From Prevotella sp. DNF00663 (GTDB lineage: Bacteria > Bacteroidota > Bacteroidia > Bacteroidales > Bacteroidaceae): a DNA stretch of 64,000 nt. Positions 8,277-17,325 of the stretch are shown here, piece after piece; the first letter of the stretch is position 1; each line of letters begins with the position of its first letter. Where the stretch lies: NCBI RefSeq assembly GCF_001553265.1, contig NZ_KQ960588.1:33713-97712 (forward strand), given 5' to 3'. Below the pieces are notes generated by a model. The model made no database searches. It was not told the DNA's origin and saw only the letters and a list, made by a program, of their open reading frames with translations. Made by a program: the position numbers and the translations under genes.

Positions 8277-10331
8277 TTAACGATGCCGCCTGCCTGTTTT
8301 TGGTTTCCAAGCTTGCGGAATATCACCTCTCTTTATATGTTCTGTAGGATAAGAAGATTTCTTCTTTCGTCCAGTGGCTTTATCTACCGCACGTTCCTCA
8401 TAGCTACTACCACCCGGTCGGTCGCTATATCTTACATTCTTTTTATAACCGCTATTCGATGCAGAACTACCGTTGGGATACAGTCGCTTGATTAATTCCG
8501 GACGCCCAATACGTACCAATTCTTTCTCGATATTCCGCCTCTCTTCCGGTTTATACCAGAAGAAGAATTGGCGTTGAGCCAACTTTTCCTTAGGAGTCTT
8601 GGCGCTAAAGACCGGTTCGAGTGTATATGGATCATATCCAGTATACCAAGTTTCGGTAGAAATAGTCATTGGGGTAGGGGTGAAGTCTTGCACTTGCTCT
8701 AAGTGAAAATCCAAATCTTTCGTCTTAATAGCAAGATCAGCCATATCTTCTTCCTCGCATCTGGGATGGCTACTGATAAAGTATGGTATAATCTGTTGTC
8801 GCAGATTTTCTTCTCGATTAATACGATCAAATATCTTCTTAAACTCATAAAATTGAGTAAAGGAAGGCTTTCGCATCAACTTAAGCACATTATCACTTGT
8901 ATGCTCCGGGGCTACTTTCAATCGGCCACTGACATGTTTCGTTATCAGCTCACGCGTATATTCCTTGGCCGTCTCATTGATTTGTTCATCTTTACTACGA
9001 TGCAGAAGAAGATCGTAGCGTACTCCGCTACCAATGAAACTCTTTTTGATGCCGGGCAAAGCATCTACAGCTCGATAGATTTCTAGTACTTTACCATGGT
9101 CTGTATTCAGATTAGGGCAGACCTGAGGATGGATACACGAGGGACGGGCGCAATGCTCGCAAGCCTTCTTATTGCGTCCTCTCATACCATACATATTAGC
9201 CGAAGGACCGCCCAAATCGGACAAATACCCTTTGAAATCGGGCATTTGCGTGATGTGTTTCACTTCATTGATGATACTTTCCTTCGATCGACATACAACA
9301 AATTTACCTTGATGGGCAGAGATTGTACAGAACGAGCAACCGCCAAAACATCCCTGATGCATATTCACAGAGAATTTTATCATCTCATATGCAGGAATCT
9401 TCTTGCCTTTATATTTGGGATGTGGAAGTCGCGTGTACGGCAAATCAAATGTAGCATCAAGTTCCTCTGTCGTCAATGTGGGATACGGAGGATTCACAAC
9501 TACATATTGATTGTCAACCCCTTGTAATAGTCGTTTGGCATGAATACGATTAGACTCTTCTTCTATGTGTCTATAATTCTCGGCTTCAGCCTTCTTATTG
9601 CTCAAACATTCTTCATGGGAATGCAACACAATATCGTCCTCGGAGATACCATCGGGAATATCTTTTTCTTTAGTTAAATATACAGTTTGAGGTATAGAGC
9701 GGATTTGTTTGATAGCCAATCCGTTATTCAAATTCTCACTAAGTTGCAGAATAGACTTGACACCAGCACCATACAACAACAAATCTGCACCACTATCGCA
9801 GAGAATACACTTACGCAATCGGTCTTGCCAATAATCATAATGTGTGAGCCTTCGCATGGAAGCCTCAATCCCACCCAACACTACCGGCACGTCAGGGAAT
9901 AACTGTTTTAGTATCTGTGTATAGACTATTGTCGGGTATTCGGGCCTACAATCATGACGGCCATCAGGACTATATTCATCAACGGAGCGTAAACGCCTAT
10001 TGGCAGTATACTTATTAACCATCGAATCCATACATCCCGGGGAGACTCCAAAGAAGAGGCGAGGGCGTCCTAACTTCTTAAAATCTCGATAATCCCCATG
10101 CCAGTCAGGTTGAGGAACGACAGCCACACGATATCCCGCAGCTTCTAAACTCCGGCCAATCACTGCAACACCAAACGAGGGATGGTCTACATAGGCATCT
10201 CCGGAGAATAAGATAACGTCTAATTCGTCCCATCCACGTAGAAGACACTCTTTCTTTGTCGTGGGTAGAAAGTCGGTTAAATTTGGCTGTGTATAGCCCT
10301 GTTTACTAAAAATAGTACTCTTATCTATCAA
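8277..10331 (-). CDS. ygiQ: YgiQ family radical SAM protein
   Basis: 684 residues, the usual length of this family. The N-terminal domain has the family signature (GWDELDVILFSGDAYVDHPSFG), then the UPF0313/B12-like region. The radical SAM cluster motif is CFGGCSFC (Cys-x3-Cys-x2-Cys) at about residue 334-341, followed by a second Cys-rich stretch (KKACEHCARPSC). The C-terminal 60 residues are a basic, low-complexity tail ending KPKTGRRHR. The reaction is unknown. It is the last gene of a five-gene minus-strand operon, 11 bp after the 112-aa gene. Confidence 0.93.
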   Translation of the reverse strand: MIDKSTIFSKQGYTQPNLTDFLPTTKKECLLRGWDELDVILFSGDAYVDHPSFGVAVIGRSLEAAGYRVAVVPQPDWHGDYRDFKKLGRPRLFFGVSPGCMDSMVNKYTANRRLRSVDEYSPDGRHDCRPEYPTIVYTQILKQLFPDVPVVLGGIEASMRRLTHYDYWQDRLRKCILCDSGADLLLYGAGVKSILQLSENLNNGLAIKQIRSIPQTVYLTKEKDIPDGISEDDIVLHSHEECLSNKKAEAENYRHIEEESNRIHAKRLLQGVDNQYVVVNPPYPTLTTEELDATFDLPYTRLPHPKYKGKKIPAYEMIKFSVNMHQGCFGGCSFCTISAHQGKFVVCRSKESIINEVKHITQMPDFKGYLSDLGGPSANMYGMRGRNKKACEHCARPSCIHPQVCPNLNTDHGKVLEIYRAVDALPGIKKSFIGSGVRYDLLLHRSKDEQINETAKEYTRELITKHVSGRLKVAPEHTSDNVLKLMRKPSFTQFYEFKKIFDRINREENLRQQIIPYFISSHPRCEEEDMADLAIKTKDLDFHLEQVQDFTPTPMTISTETWYTGYDPYTLEPVFSAKTPKEKLAQRQFFFWYKPEERRNIEKELVRIGRPELIKRLYPNGSSASNSGYKKNVRYSDRPGGSSYEERAVDKATGRKKKSSYPTEHIKRGDIPQAWKPKTGRRHR

Positions 10332-10342
10332 GGTATTTACTA

Positions 10343-10681
10343 TTAATCAGTTACTGTCAGAGGATCTACATCGAGCTCTGATTCACTCTTCTTGTCTTTC
10401 CAATCTACATACAACAAGACCAAATTATGCAGTCCGATAGCTTTCATATTGCTATTATAAATGACATCAAGACACAAATCGAGTAACAGTTTGTCTTGTC
10501 CGGCCTCTGTTTCTAAAATTGCTCTGGTATTAAACTTTAGTTTATCTAGCACGGTTTCATCTATAATTCCATTGCTATCTACTAAATTGCGAAGGAGCTG
10601 ATACTTATCAAGCGTCTCTAAATGAGCTTCGCTAATCTCAATACTCCTTGTACCTGATTGATTTGCTTGAATCTTATACAT
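10343..10681 (-). CDS. Conserved hypothetical protein, 112 aa
   Basis: Soluble, acidic, mostly helical, with no signal peptide, Cys pair or known motif that I can see. The sequence runs from MYKIQANQSG to an acidic tail (DKKSESELDVDPLTVTD). It is 3 bp after the amidase-like gene and 11 bp before ygiQ, so it is surely co-transcribed with them. Function unknown. Confidence 0.7.
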   Translation of the reverse strand: MYKIQANQSGTRSIEISEAHLETLDKYQLLRNLVDSNGIIDETVLDKLKFNTRAILETEAGQDKLLLDLCLDVIYNSNMKAIGLHNLVLLYVDWKDKKSESELDVDPLTVTD

Positions 10682-10684
10682 ATA

Positions 10685-13600
10685 CTATTTATTTTCGGTT
10701 TTATCAACAAATTGGAGAAGTCCCTGCATGATGAGTCCTTGTTGTGATTTAGACTTAATGCATTCAAATGGGAATCCTAACGTTATACAATTGTAATCTT
10801 GTCCATTATATGCAACACTTGCACTACTTCCATCGCCATATAGCATTGCGGAAAAAGCATCGGTAGATGCAGGTTGCAATACATCGGTAGATGTTGCAGC
10901 ATAATGTATAGGATTAAGTGTTCTATAAATCTCCATGCGATTGTTAAGTCCCGATACGATTGAATCATTTGTTTCCGTATTGGAACGTGCGTATTGGAGC
11001 TTTAATACACGTGCCAAAAATGCACTATCGGCTAGAGATTGACTGTCACTACCATTATAACTGCCACTGACAATCAAGCCCACATGCGGTTTTTGAGTAA
11101 ATACTGTTAACAATTGTTGCCACTTAGAAGAGAACACCTTATAATTCTTCAAGGCATGAGGTACATATTTCTGCAGGCCATTTACCAAGTCTACAATATC
11201 ATATTCTGCTAGATTTACCATGCCAGTTTCTACAGCAGAAGCCGTAGTACTCACGACATTATATTGATGCGCTGTAGATATAGCTGCAACATGGGCTGAT
11301 ACATTGTCAAAGTTGTTACCAGCAATAAGGTGCCCTGCAAGTTCATCACTGCCATACCCAAGTCCTCCCGGCCCCTCTTTTCCCATCTTTGAACGGTCAA
11401 AATCTTGTTGTAATCCATTCCAACCGGCATATAGTCCTCTTTGGGTTCCGGGGTCTTCTTGCAAATCAAATCCTTGTCGAACACCATCGTCAATAACTGC
11501 CGGAGCCGATAACCGATCGAAATGATCAACAACCAAAACTGTCTTCTTATCCGAACCAACTGATATGCTAGACAAGACCGGTGTCGGAAAACTTTCTCCA
11601 CCGCTATTGACAGCAGTTACTTTAAAACGATATTGCCTGCCGGGCACAACGTTTATTACACAAGAATTCGTCTTAATATTCATACCATTATCGAATCCAT
11701 GCTTCCCGATAGCTTGATAAATATTAAAAGATGTAGGCGCAGCAGTAGGTTCTAATGGATCGAAAGTTGGCAACCATGATAGCTTGACATGAGTTGCATC
11801 TAATATCTGAATACTAAAATTCTGCGGAGATAGGGGCTGCACAATGCTTGGGCGCCCATGATTAGTATTAATAAACCGAAGTATTGTCTTGTATACAGAA
11901 CGCGCTAAAGTAAACTTAAAATTAGGGTCTTGCGCCAATACCATATCGGGAAAATTTTGATGAGATAGCATCTCTAGGATGGCAGAGGGCATCTCCGGAT
12001 TACGGGTCTCGGAATAATTACGATCCCATAAATAACGAATAGCCCACTGTTTTCCAATCGTAGCAGACAAATCTCTATTTAATCCATCAAGTAAGGACTT
12101 TGCAAAATCTCTAGAAAGCAGTCTACTGACACCCGACGAGAGTTTCCCATCATTAAAATTGGTAGTGTAAATTGCAAGCGAACCAGTAAGAGATTTGCCA
12201 TCAGATTCAAAACCTGCATCGCTGTGAACTGCCAAACTTAATTCCATTGGAACCTTCAGCCCTTCTTTTGTTGGTACAAAACAAGAGCCTCCAGCCAACC
12301 AATTGGTCATATATGAACGGGCATTAATATCATCACTATAGTCGTCTTGTCCGTTCTTGCTACTATAAATAGAGTAGGGGGCACCTGCCCATTGTGCATA
12401 ATACCTAGCCCCTTCTAAAGCTCTCGGAAGTCCACTGACAGTAGTTCCTCGGCGAATGTTTCCCATACCGCCGCCAAATCGGACTGCATCGGACGTTACT
12501 ACCCCACGTTTTCCGGATTGATTGGTAAGCACAACACGATTTTCTTCACTACATCCAGCATCGAAATTAAACGTACCTAAATATACCCAAGTACCTCCAC
12601 CCATCGTTTGGTTGACGCGGAACACAGTCTTCTCACCTTGGTGATACACAGTGTAATGAGCATCAGGAACGCTATTCGGTAATGTCTGGTAAGAAACATA
12701 TACAGCATATTTGCCCGCTTCTTGAATCTGAGGTTGATATGACAATAGAGAGAAGTGTTTATTACTTTTTGTAGACTTAGCCATTTTGGCAGTTCCGGCT
12801 ACAAACGGATTCTCACCATCAGCATAAGAACCGGCATGCCATGCAAATCCTTTTTCTTTGCTAGTCTTCCAGTCATGCTTAACATTCACTTCAAGATAAC
12901 GGACACCGGGATTTACATCATCATTATCTACAATATATTCTTGCTTTTGCCAATCACGCTCCCTAGGAGTAAATATCACAGCACCAGCATTTTGCAACAT
13001 AGGAATAAGATAAGGAACTACGATTGTTTGAGTAAACAAATCCTCTGTAGTTCCAAACAAATTAGGGCGTTGCCATTCCCATATTTGCTTGTTGTTATTG
13101 AAATACCTACCATGACTGGCCCAAACAGAGATGTGCTTATTATAAAGTCCATGATATGGTTCACAGGGCTTCGTCACTTCCGACACCCATGGAGTACCAT
13201 CATATTCGATGCTTCCCCAAAGGTTTCTAGACTCCACACTCGAAATCTTGCTGTCTTTTGGTAAATATTCTATAGGTAAATTATTAACAAGAACCTTGAG
13301 GGTATAATCTTTAAATGTACGTGGAAGCTCCTTCCTAATAATTTTATAGGTCTTGCCAACTTGCTTCGGAGTAACATTTAGTTGGGCATAGATATTCCTC
13401 AAGGAAACTATTACCGACTTTGCCCGGTTATCCACAGATATATTCGACACGTAATTCTTATTATTGTCGAGAGTTGGTATATCTCCAAAATATCCATACA
13501 ATCTATTATTGATAGACGCATTTAACTTAATTGTCTCTTGAGAGAATCCCTCAAAAGACAATATACAAGAAGCTATCAATAATATAATCTTTTTATTCAT
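10685..13600 (-). CDS. Secreted amidase-like protein with golvesin-type and FN3 domains
   Basis: 971 residues with a signal peptide (KKIILLIASCILSFEGFSQ). It looks like an N-acetylmuramoyl-L-alanine amidase (Amidase_3) fold split by an inserted module: ISVWASHGRYF at about 155, then a beta-rich golvesin/xanthan-lyase-CBD-like insert at about 270-385 (AGKYAVYVSYQTLP, GGTWVYLGTFNF), then LAVHSDAG at about 456 and PSAILEMLSH at about 543. A fibronectin type III-like domain follows (about 610-690), then about 280 unassigned residues. Bacteroidetes relatives are often labelled 'xanthan lyase', which the fold does not support. The start is the ATG at 13600, which overlaps the upstream TGA as TGATG, so the two are translationally coupled; a TTG one codon earlier is less likely. 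Confidence 0.75.
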   Translation of the reverse strand: MNKKIILLIASCILSFEGFSQETIKLNASINNRLYGYFGDIPTLDNNKNYVSNISVDNRAKSVIVSLRNIYAQLNVTPKQVGKTYKIIRKELPRTFKDYTLKVLVNNLPIEYLPKDSKISSVESRNLWGSIEYDGTPWVSEVTKPCEPYHGLYNKHISVWASHGRYFNNNKQIWEWQRPNLFGTTEDLFTQTIVVPYLIPMLQNAGAVIFTPRERDWQKQEYIVDNDDVNPGVRYLEVNVKHDWKTSKEKGFAWHAGSYADGENPFVAGTAKMAKSTKSNKHFSLLSYQPQIQEAGKYAVYVSYQTLPNSVPDAHYTVYHQGEKTVFRVNQTMGGGTWVYLGTFNFDAGCSEENRVVLTNQSGKRGVVTSDAVRFGGGMGNIRRGTTVSGLPRALEGARYYAQWAGAPYSIYSSKNGQDDYSDDINARSYMTNWLAGGSCFVPTKEGLKVPMELSLAVHSDAGFESDGKSLTGSLAIYTTNFNDGKLSSGVSRLLSRDFAKSLLDGLNRDLSATIGKQWAIRYLWDRNYSETRNPEMPSAILEMLSHQNFPDMVLAQDPNFKFTLARSVYKTILRFINTNHGRPSIVQPLSPQNFSIQILDATHVKLSWLPTFDPLEPTAAPTSFNIYQAIGKHGFDNGMNIKTNSCVINVVPGRQYRFKVTAVNSGGESFPTPVLSSISVGSDKKTVLVVDHFDRLSAPAVIDDGVRQGFDLQEDPGTQRGLYAGWNGLQQDFDRSKMGKEGPGGLGYGSDELAGHLIAGNNFDNVSAHVAAISTAHQYNVVSTTASAVETGMVNLAEYDIVDLVNGLQKYVPHALKNYKVFSSKWQQLLTVFTQKPHVGLIVSGSYNGSDSQSLADSAFLARVLKLQYARSNTETNDSIVSGLNNRMEIYRTLNPIHYAATSTDVLQPASTDAFSAMLYGDGSSASVAYNGQDYNCITLGFPFECIKSKSQQGLIMQGLLQFVDKTENK

Positions 13601-14145
13601 CAATAACCAAACTTCTGCGGGTATTTCCCTACAAAAGAAGAGTAATATTGCTTAATTTCAACAATATCCTTGTCAAAATCTCCCGTAGGAATAAATACTT
13701 TCGTACACTCTATTATTTTCTTCTGATAATCCACACCATAAAGCAATATAGGAATACCGGCTTTCAAGGCTATGAAATAGAACCCCTTTTTCCAATCCGG
13801 ATTGTAAGAGCGCGTACCTTCCGGTGTGATGCAGAGTTTGAATTGACTGGATTTGATTGCCGTATTGGCAAGATTATCCGTCATACTGGAATGCTTATCG
13901 CGCCATACTGGAATACCTCCCATTGCTTTAAACAGATTACCCAATGGCCAAAAGAACCACTCTTTCTTCATTAAGAAATTGATTTTGAAGCCTTCTGCAC
14001 GAGAATATATTTGCCCTAAAAAGAAATCCCAGTTACTTGTATGGGGAGCTAAACAGAGTATATACTTATCAGGATGCGCAATAGTTATGTTCTTCTTCCA
14101 TCCCAGATATGAGTATAAATACCAATTACAAAATTTTCTAAGCAT
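13600..14145 (-). CDS. 1-acyl-glycerol-3-phosphate acyltransferase-like (LPLAT) protein
   Basis: 181 residues. It has the HX4D acyltransferase motif in APHTSNWDFF (about residue 34-40) and the substrate-binding EGTR motif in ITPEGTRSYN (about 108). That places it in the PlsC/LPLAT superfamily, which acylates lysophosphatidic acid or related lipids at the inner membrane. It is shorter than classical PlsC (about 240 residues) and matches the short Bacteroidetes subgroup. Its TGA overlaps the ATG of the amidase-like gene. The exact acceptor lipid is unknown. Confidence 0.82.
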   Translation of the reverse strand: MLRKFCNWYLYSYLGWKKNITIAHPDKYILCLAPHTSNWDFFLGQIYSRAEGFKINFLMKKEWFFWPLGNLFKAMGGIPVWRDKHSSMTDNLANTAIKSSQFKLCITPEGTRSYNPDWKKGFYFIALKAGIPILLYGVDYQKKIIECTKVFIPTGDFDKDIVEIKQYYSSFVGKYPQKFGY

Positions 14146-14165
14146 TTGAAATGTTGCAGAGTAAA

Positions 14166-14441
14166 TTAAGCGAGATTATTAATTTGGTCTATTACCTCAT
14201 CAATTTGTTGATTGAAATCTTTAATTAAAGACTTGAAGTAAACCTTACTCTTCATTCCGGGCTCTACATGGGAAACTCTTCGAATATAGTTACTATGAAT
14301 GACTATAATCGACGATAGCAAAGCATCCATATTGTCACGATTGACATGATGCCCATTATACAAAGAAGCAGCAATGCACTCTGAGAATAATTCACTGCAA
14401 ATGTAGTTGATTGTACGCTTAAGAACTCGTTTGTTTGCCAT
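14166..14441 (-). CDS. Conserved hypothetical protein, 91 aa
   Basis: A small soluble helical protein (MANKRVLKRTINYICSEL at the start, QQIDEVIDQINNLA at the end), with no signal peptide or catalytic motif that I can recognise. It is the first gene of the ygiQ operon, 20 bp before the acyltransferase, behind a -7 box at 14484-14491. Likely a real Bacteroidales family because of its position and codon use; function unknown. Confidence 0.7.
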   Translation of the reverse strand: MANKRVLKRTINYICSELFSECIAASLYNGHHVNRDNMDALLSSIIVIHSNYIRRVSHVEPGMKSKVYFKSLIKDFNQQIDEVIDQINNLA

Positions 14442-14483
14442 AATTTTTCTTGTTAGAAATCCGTATCATGTTTTGTTATATGC

Positions 14484-14491
14484 CAAAGGTA
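14484..14491 (-). promoter_or_regulatory. -7 box for the 91-aa gene / ygiQ operon
   Basis: TACCTTTG on the minus strand (TAnnTTTG), 43 bp before the first ATG of the five-gene operon. Confidence 0.55.
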
Positions 14492-14586
14492 GGAAAAAAA
14501 ATGGAAACGTCAAGTTATATAGTCCACAAAATATTCTAAATGTATGATTTGTCTATAAAATCCTTTATCATCTCAATTAAAAACGC

Positions 14587-14595
14587 TATTTTTGC
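14587..14595 (+). promoter_or_regulatory. -7 box for pfp
   Basis: TATTTTTGC matches TAnnTTTGC, 51 bp before the ATG at 14646. No clear -33 element. Confidence 0.55.
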
Positions 14596-14645
14596 ACTGA
14601 TAAACGATATATCATATCACTTAAATAATTATTTTATTGTTAACT

Positions 14646-16286
14646 ATGGAAATTAGTGCATTGCAGAAAGAAAGAGCTGGTTACCAGCCAAAGTTGCCTA
14701 AAGCTCTTCAAGGTGCAGTTAAAATTAAGGAAGGAGAACCTACACAAAGTGTAGACAATCAGGAAGAAATCAAGAAATTATTCCCTAACACTTACGGAAT
14801 GCCTCTCGTAGAGTTTATTCCGGGTGATGAGAAGAATTCTTTGGAAATGAATGTTGGTATTATTCTTAGTGGTGGTCAGGCTCCCGGTGGTCACAATGTG
14901 ATTAGTGGCTTGTTTGATGCTGTAAAGAATTTGAATCCAAATAATCGCTTATATGGTTTCTTGATGGGCCCCGGTGGCTTGGTTGACCATAATTATATTG
15001 AGATTACTCCGGAATTCCTTGATGAATATAGAAATACGGGTGGATTTGATATGATTGGTTCCGGCCGTACAAAGCTTGAAAAAGAAGAACAATTTGAAAA
15101 AGGACTTGAGATCATTCGTGAGTTGAATATCAAAGCTATCGTAATCATCGGTGGTGATGACTCTAACACAAACGCATGCGTTCTCGCAGAATATTACGCA
15201 GCAAAGAAGTATGGTGTTCAAGTGATTGGCTGCCCCAAAACAATTGACGGTGACTTAAAAAATGACCAAATTGAAACTTCTTTCGGTTTCGATACAGCAA
15301 CAAAGACCTACAGCGAGCTGATTGGCAATATCGAACGCGATTGCAATTCTGCACGTAAATATTGGCACTTCATCAAATTAATGGGTCGCTCTGCATCTCA
15401 TATTGCTCTTGAATGCGCTTTACAGACACAACCAAACATTTGCTTAATTTCTGAAGAAGTGGAAGCAAAAGATCAGACTCTAAACGACATCGTTGAGCAA
15501 ATTGCTTCTGCTGTTGCCTCTAGAGCTGCTCAAGGTCAGAACTTTGGTGTTGTTCTTATACCAGAAGGTCTTATTGAGTTTATCCCTGCAATTGGACGTT
15601 TGATCCAAGAATTAAACGATCTCTTAGCTGCTCACGGTGATGATTATAAAGACTTAGACAAAGCTGCTCAAAGAGAATATATCCTGTCTCATTTGAGTGA
15701 AGCTAACAAAGCAACATTTGGGACCCTACCAGAAGGCGTTGCAAGACAATTGAGTTTGGATCGTGACCCGCACGGAAATGTACAGGTATCATTGATTGAA
15801 ACAGAGAAATTGATTTCTGAAATGGTTGGTGATAAACTAAATCAATGGAAGAAAGAAGGCAAGTATGAAGGCAAGTTCTCTCCATTGCACCATTTCTTTG
15901 GATACGAAGGACGTTGCGCAGCTCCTTCTAATTTCGATGCAGACTATTGCTATGCATTGGGTACAAGTGCAGCTCTCTTGATTGCAAATGGTAAGACTGG
16001 TTACATGGCAATTGTGAAGAACACCACAGATAAGACTGATAACTGGAAAGCTGGTGGCGTTCCTATTACCATGATGATGAATATGGAAAGACGTAATGGC
16101 GAGATGAAGCCTGTTATTCGTAAAGCTTTGGTAGAGTTGGAGGGCGAGCCTTTCAAATTCTTTACAGCTAGACGCGACAAATGGGCTAAGGAAACTTGCT
16201 ATATCTATCCCGGCCCTATCCAGTATTGGGGTCCATCTGATGTATGTGATCAAACGACTAAGACACTTGCCTTAGAACAGAAATAA
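14646..16286 (+). CDS. pfp: Diphosphate-dependent 6-phosphofructokinase
   Basis: Interconverts fructose 6-phosphate and fructose 1,6-bisphosphate using pyrophosphate, reversibly. The marks are GGDDSNTNA (about residue 176; GGDD rather than GGDG is the PPi signature), [10 protein letters not shown] for fructose-6-phosphate and Mg binding, and [11 protein letters not shown]. 546 residues from the ATG fits the long PPi-PFK group. A TTG three codons earlier is a poorer start. An ATP-type phosphofructokinase is also present (61378-62355), so the cell can run both. A classic terminator follows immediately, so the gene is probably transcribed alone. Confidence 0.96.
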   Translation: MEISALQKERAGYQPKLPKALQGAVKIKEGEPTQSVDNQEEIKKLFPNTYGMPLVEFIPGDEKNSLEMNVGIILSGGQAPGGHNVISGLFDAVKNLNPNNRLYGFLMGPGGLVDHNYIEITPEFLDEYRNTGGFDMIGSGRTKLEKEEQFEKGLEIIRELNIKAIVIIGGDDSNTNACVLAEYYAAKKYGVQVIGCPKTIDGDLKNDQIETSFGFDTATKTYSELIGNIERDCNSARKYWHFIKLMGRSASHIALECALQTQPNICLISEEVEAKDQTLNDIVEQIASAVASRAAQGQNFGVVLIPEGLIEFIPAIGRLIQELNDLLAAHGDDYKDLDKAAQREYILSHLSEANKATFGTLPEGVARQLSLDRDPHGNVQVSLIETEKLISEMVGDKLNQWKKEGKYEGKFSPLHHFFGYEGRCAAPSNFDADYCYALGTSAALLIANGKTGYMAIVKNTTDKTDNWKAGGVPITMMMNMERRNGEMKPVIRKALVELEGEPFKFFTARRDKWAKETCYIYPGPIQYWGPSDVCDQTTKTLALEQK

Positions 16287-16303
16287 AAATTATATATGAA
16301 ATC

Positions 16304-16338
16304 ATTGGGTAGAGCAGTGTGTCTCTACCCAATCTTTT
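16304..16338 (+). terminator. Intrinsic terminator after pfp
   Basis: Perfect 11-bp stem (ATTGGGTAGAG / CTCTACCCAAT, arms 16304-16314 and 16323-16333), 8-nt loop, then CTTTTT. It ends just before the ATG at 16340 of the next gene. Confidence 0.9.
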
Positions 16339-16339
16339 T

Positions 16340-17212
16340 ATGAACAAGAGAGTCTCTACACAAAGGAAACCATCTGCTATACGCCCAAATCGTAAACGAA
16401 ATAAGGGAATAAAGAGAAAAAAGAAACACATCTTTTCTTTTCTTCATAATTTACCTAAACGTGCTTATTGGTTTGGTGGAATAGGGATTGTACTTGTTTA
16501 TGTATGGATTTTCTATTACTTCTTCGTAGGACCAACAGGCTTTAGATGGAGGGCATTATATGGAGATACACGTTATCCCTCTGGCTATGAAATACATGGA
16601 ATAGATATTTCTCATTATCAAGGATATATTAATTGGGACAAACTCCAAAATGCAATGATTGAAGGATGTCCACTTCGATTTATCATAATTAAATCGACAG
16701 AAGGCGCTTCTGAAATCGATGAAAACTTTGAAGAAAATTTCAGTCGAGCTCGTGAGTATGGCTTCTTGCGTGGGGCATATCATTTTTGGAGTGTCAAATC
16801 TACAGCTCGCGAACAAGCAAACTTTTTCCTTAAAAAAGTGAACTTACTGGATGGTGATTTACCGCCAGTACTAGATGTTGAGAAGAAACCCAAGAATCAA
16901 AGCACTGAAGATTTCCAACAGGACATCCTTACATGGTTACATATTGTTGAAGACAGATACCATGTAAAACCCATCATATATACATATTATAAGTTCAAAG
17001 AGGCTTATCTGAATGCTCCGGTGTTTGAGGATTATCCATATTGGATTGCACATTATTATGTAGATAAGGTAGAATATAAAGGAGCATGGAAATTCTGGCA
17101 GCATACAGATGCTGGTAGATTACCGGGAATTAAAGGGTATGTAGACTTTAATATTTATAATGGCTCATTCTATGATCTTAAAAAACTAACCATTGGTAAT
17201 GATGAGTGGTAG
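16340..17212 (+). CDS. Membrane-anchored GH25 lysozyme
   Basis: Glycoside hydrolase family 25 muramidase, cutting peptidoglycan. 290 residues from the ATG; a GTG at 16319 lies inside the pfp terminator and is rejected. A very basic cytoplasmic N-terminus (RKQRPNRKRNKG-like, about 30 residues) is followed by one membrane helix (about 43-62), so the enzyme domain faces the periplasm. GH25 marks: HGIDISHYQGYINW, DLPPVLDVEKK with the acidic catalytic pair, PIIYTYY, YPYWIAHYY, and WQHTDAG...GYVDFNIYNG at the C-terminus. It probably serves cell-wall turnover rather than phage lysis, as there is no holin or other phage gene nearby. Confidence 0.92.
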   Translation: MNKRVSTQRKPSAIRPNRKRNKGIKRKKKHIFSFLHNLPKRAYWFGGIGIVLVYVWIFYYFFVGPTGFRWRALYGDTRYPSGYEIHGIDISHYQGYINWDKLQNAMIEGCPLRFIIIKSTEGASEIDENFEENFSRAREYGFLRGAYHFWSVKSTAREQANFFLKKVNLLDGDLPPVLDVEKKPKNQSTEDFQQDILTWLHIVEDRYHVKPIIYTYYKFKEAYLNAPVFEDYPYWIAHYYVDKVEYKGAWKFWQHTDAGRLPGIKGYVDFNIYNGSFYDLKKLTIGNDEW

Positions 17213-17325
17213 AGCATTAGTCATCTATATTAATTTATCATAATACAGATTATATTACAAAAAGGGCTTTACCGGAAAATAGAATATTATTCTTATTTTA
17301 CTTAAAAATATTAATTGAATATATG

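Noticed and set aside
13600..13603. TTG start for the amidase-like gene
   Set aside because: An ATG is the very next codon and makes the usual TGATG overlap with the upstream gene.
16319..16339. GTG start for the GH25 lysozyme
   Set aside because: It lies inside the pfp terminator hairpin; the ATG at 16340 follows it directly.
16340..17212. GH25 lysozyme as a prophage endolysin
   Set aside because: It has an N-terminal membrane anchor, lies among housekeeping genes, and no phage gene was seen.
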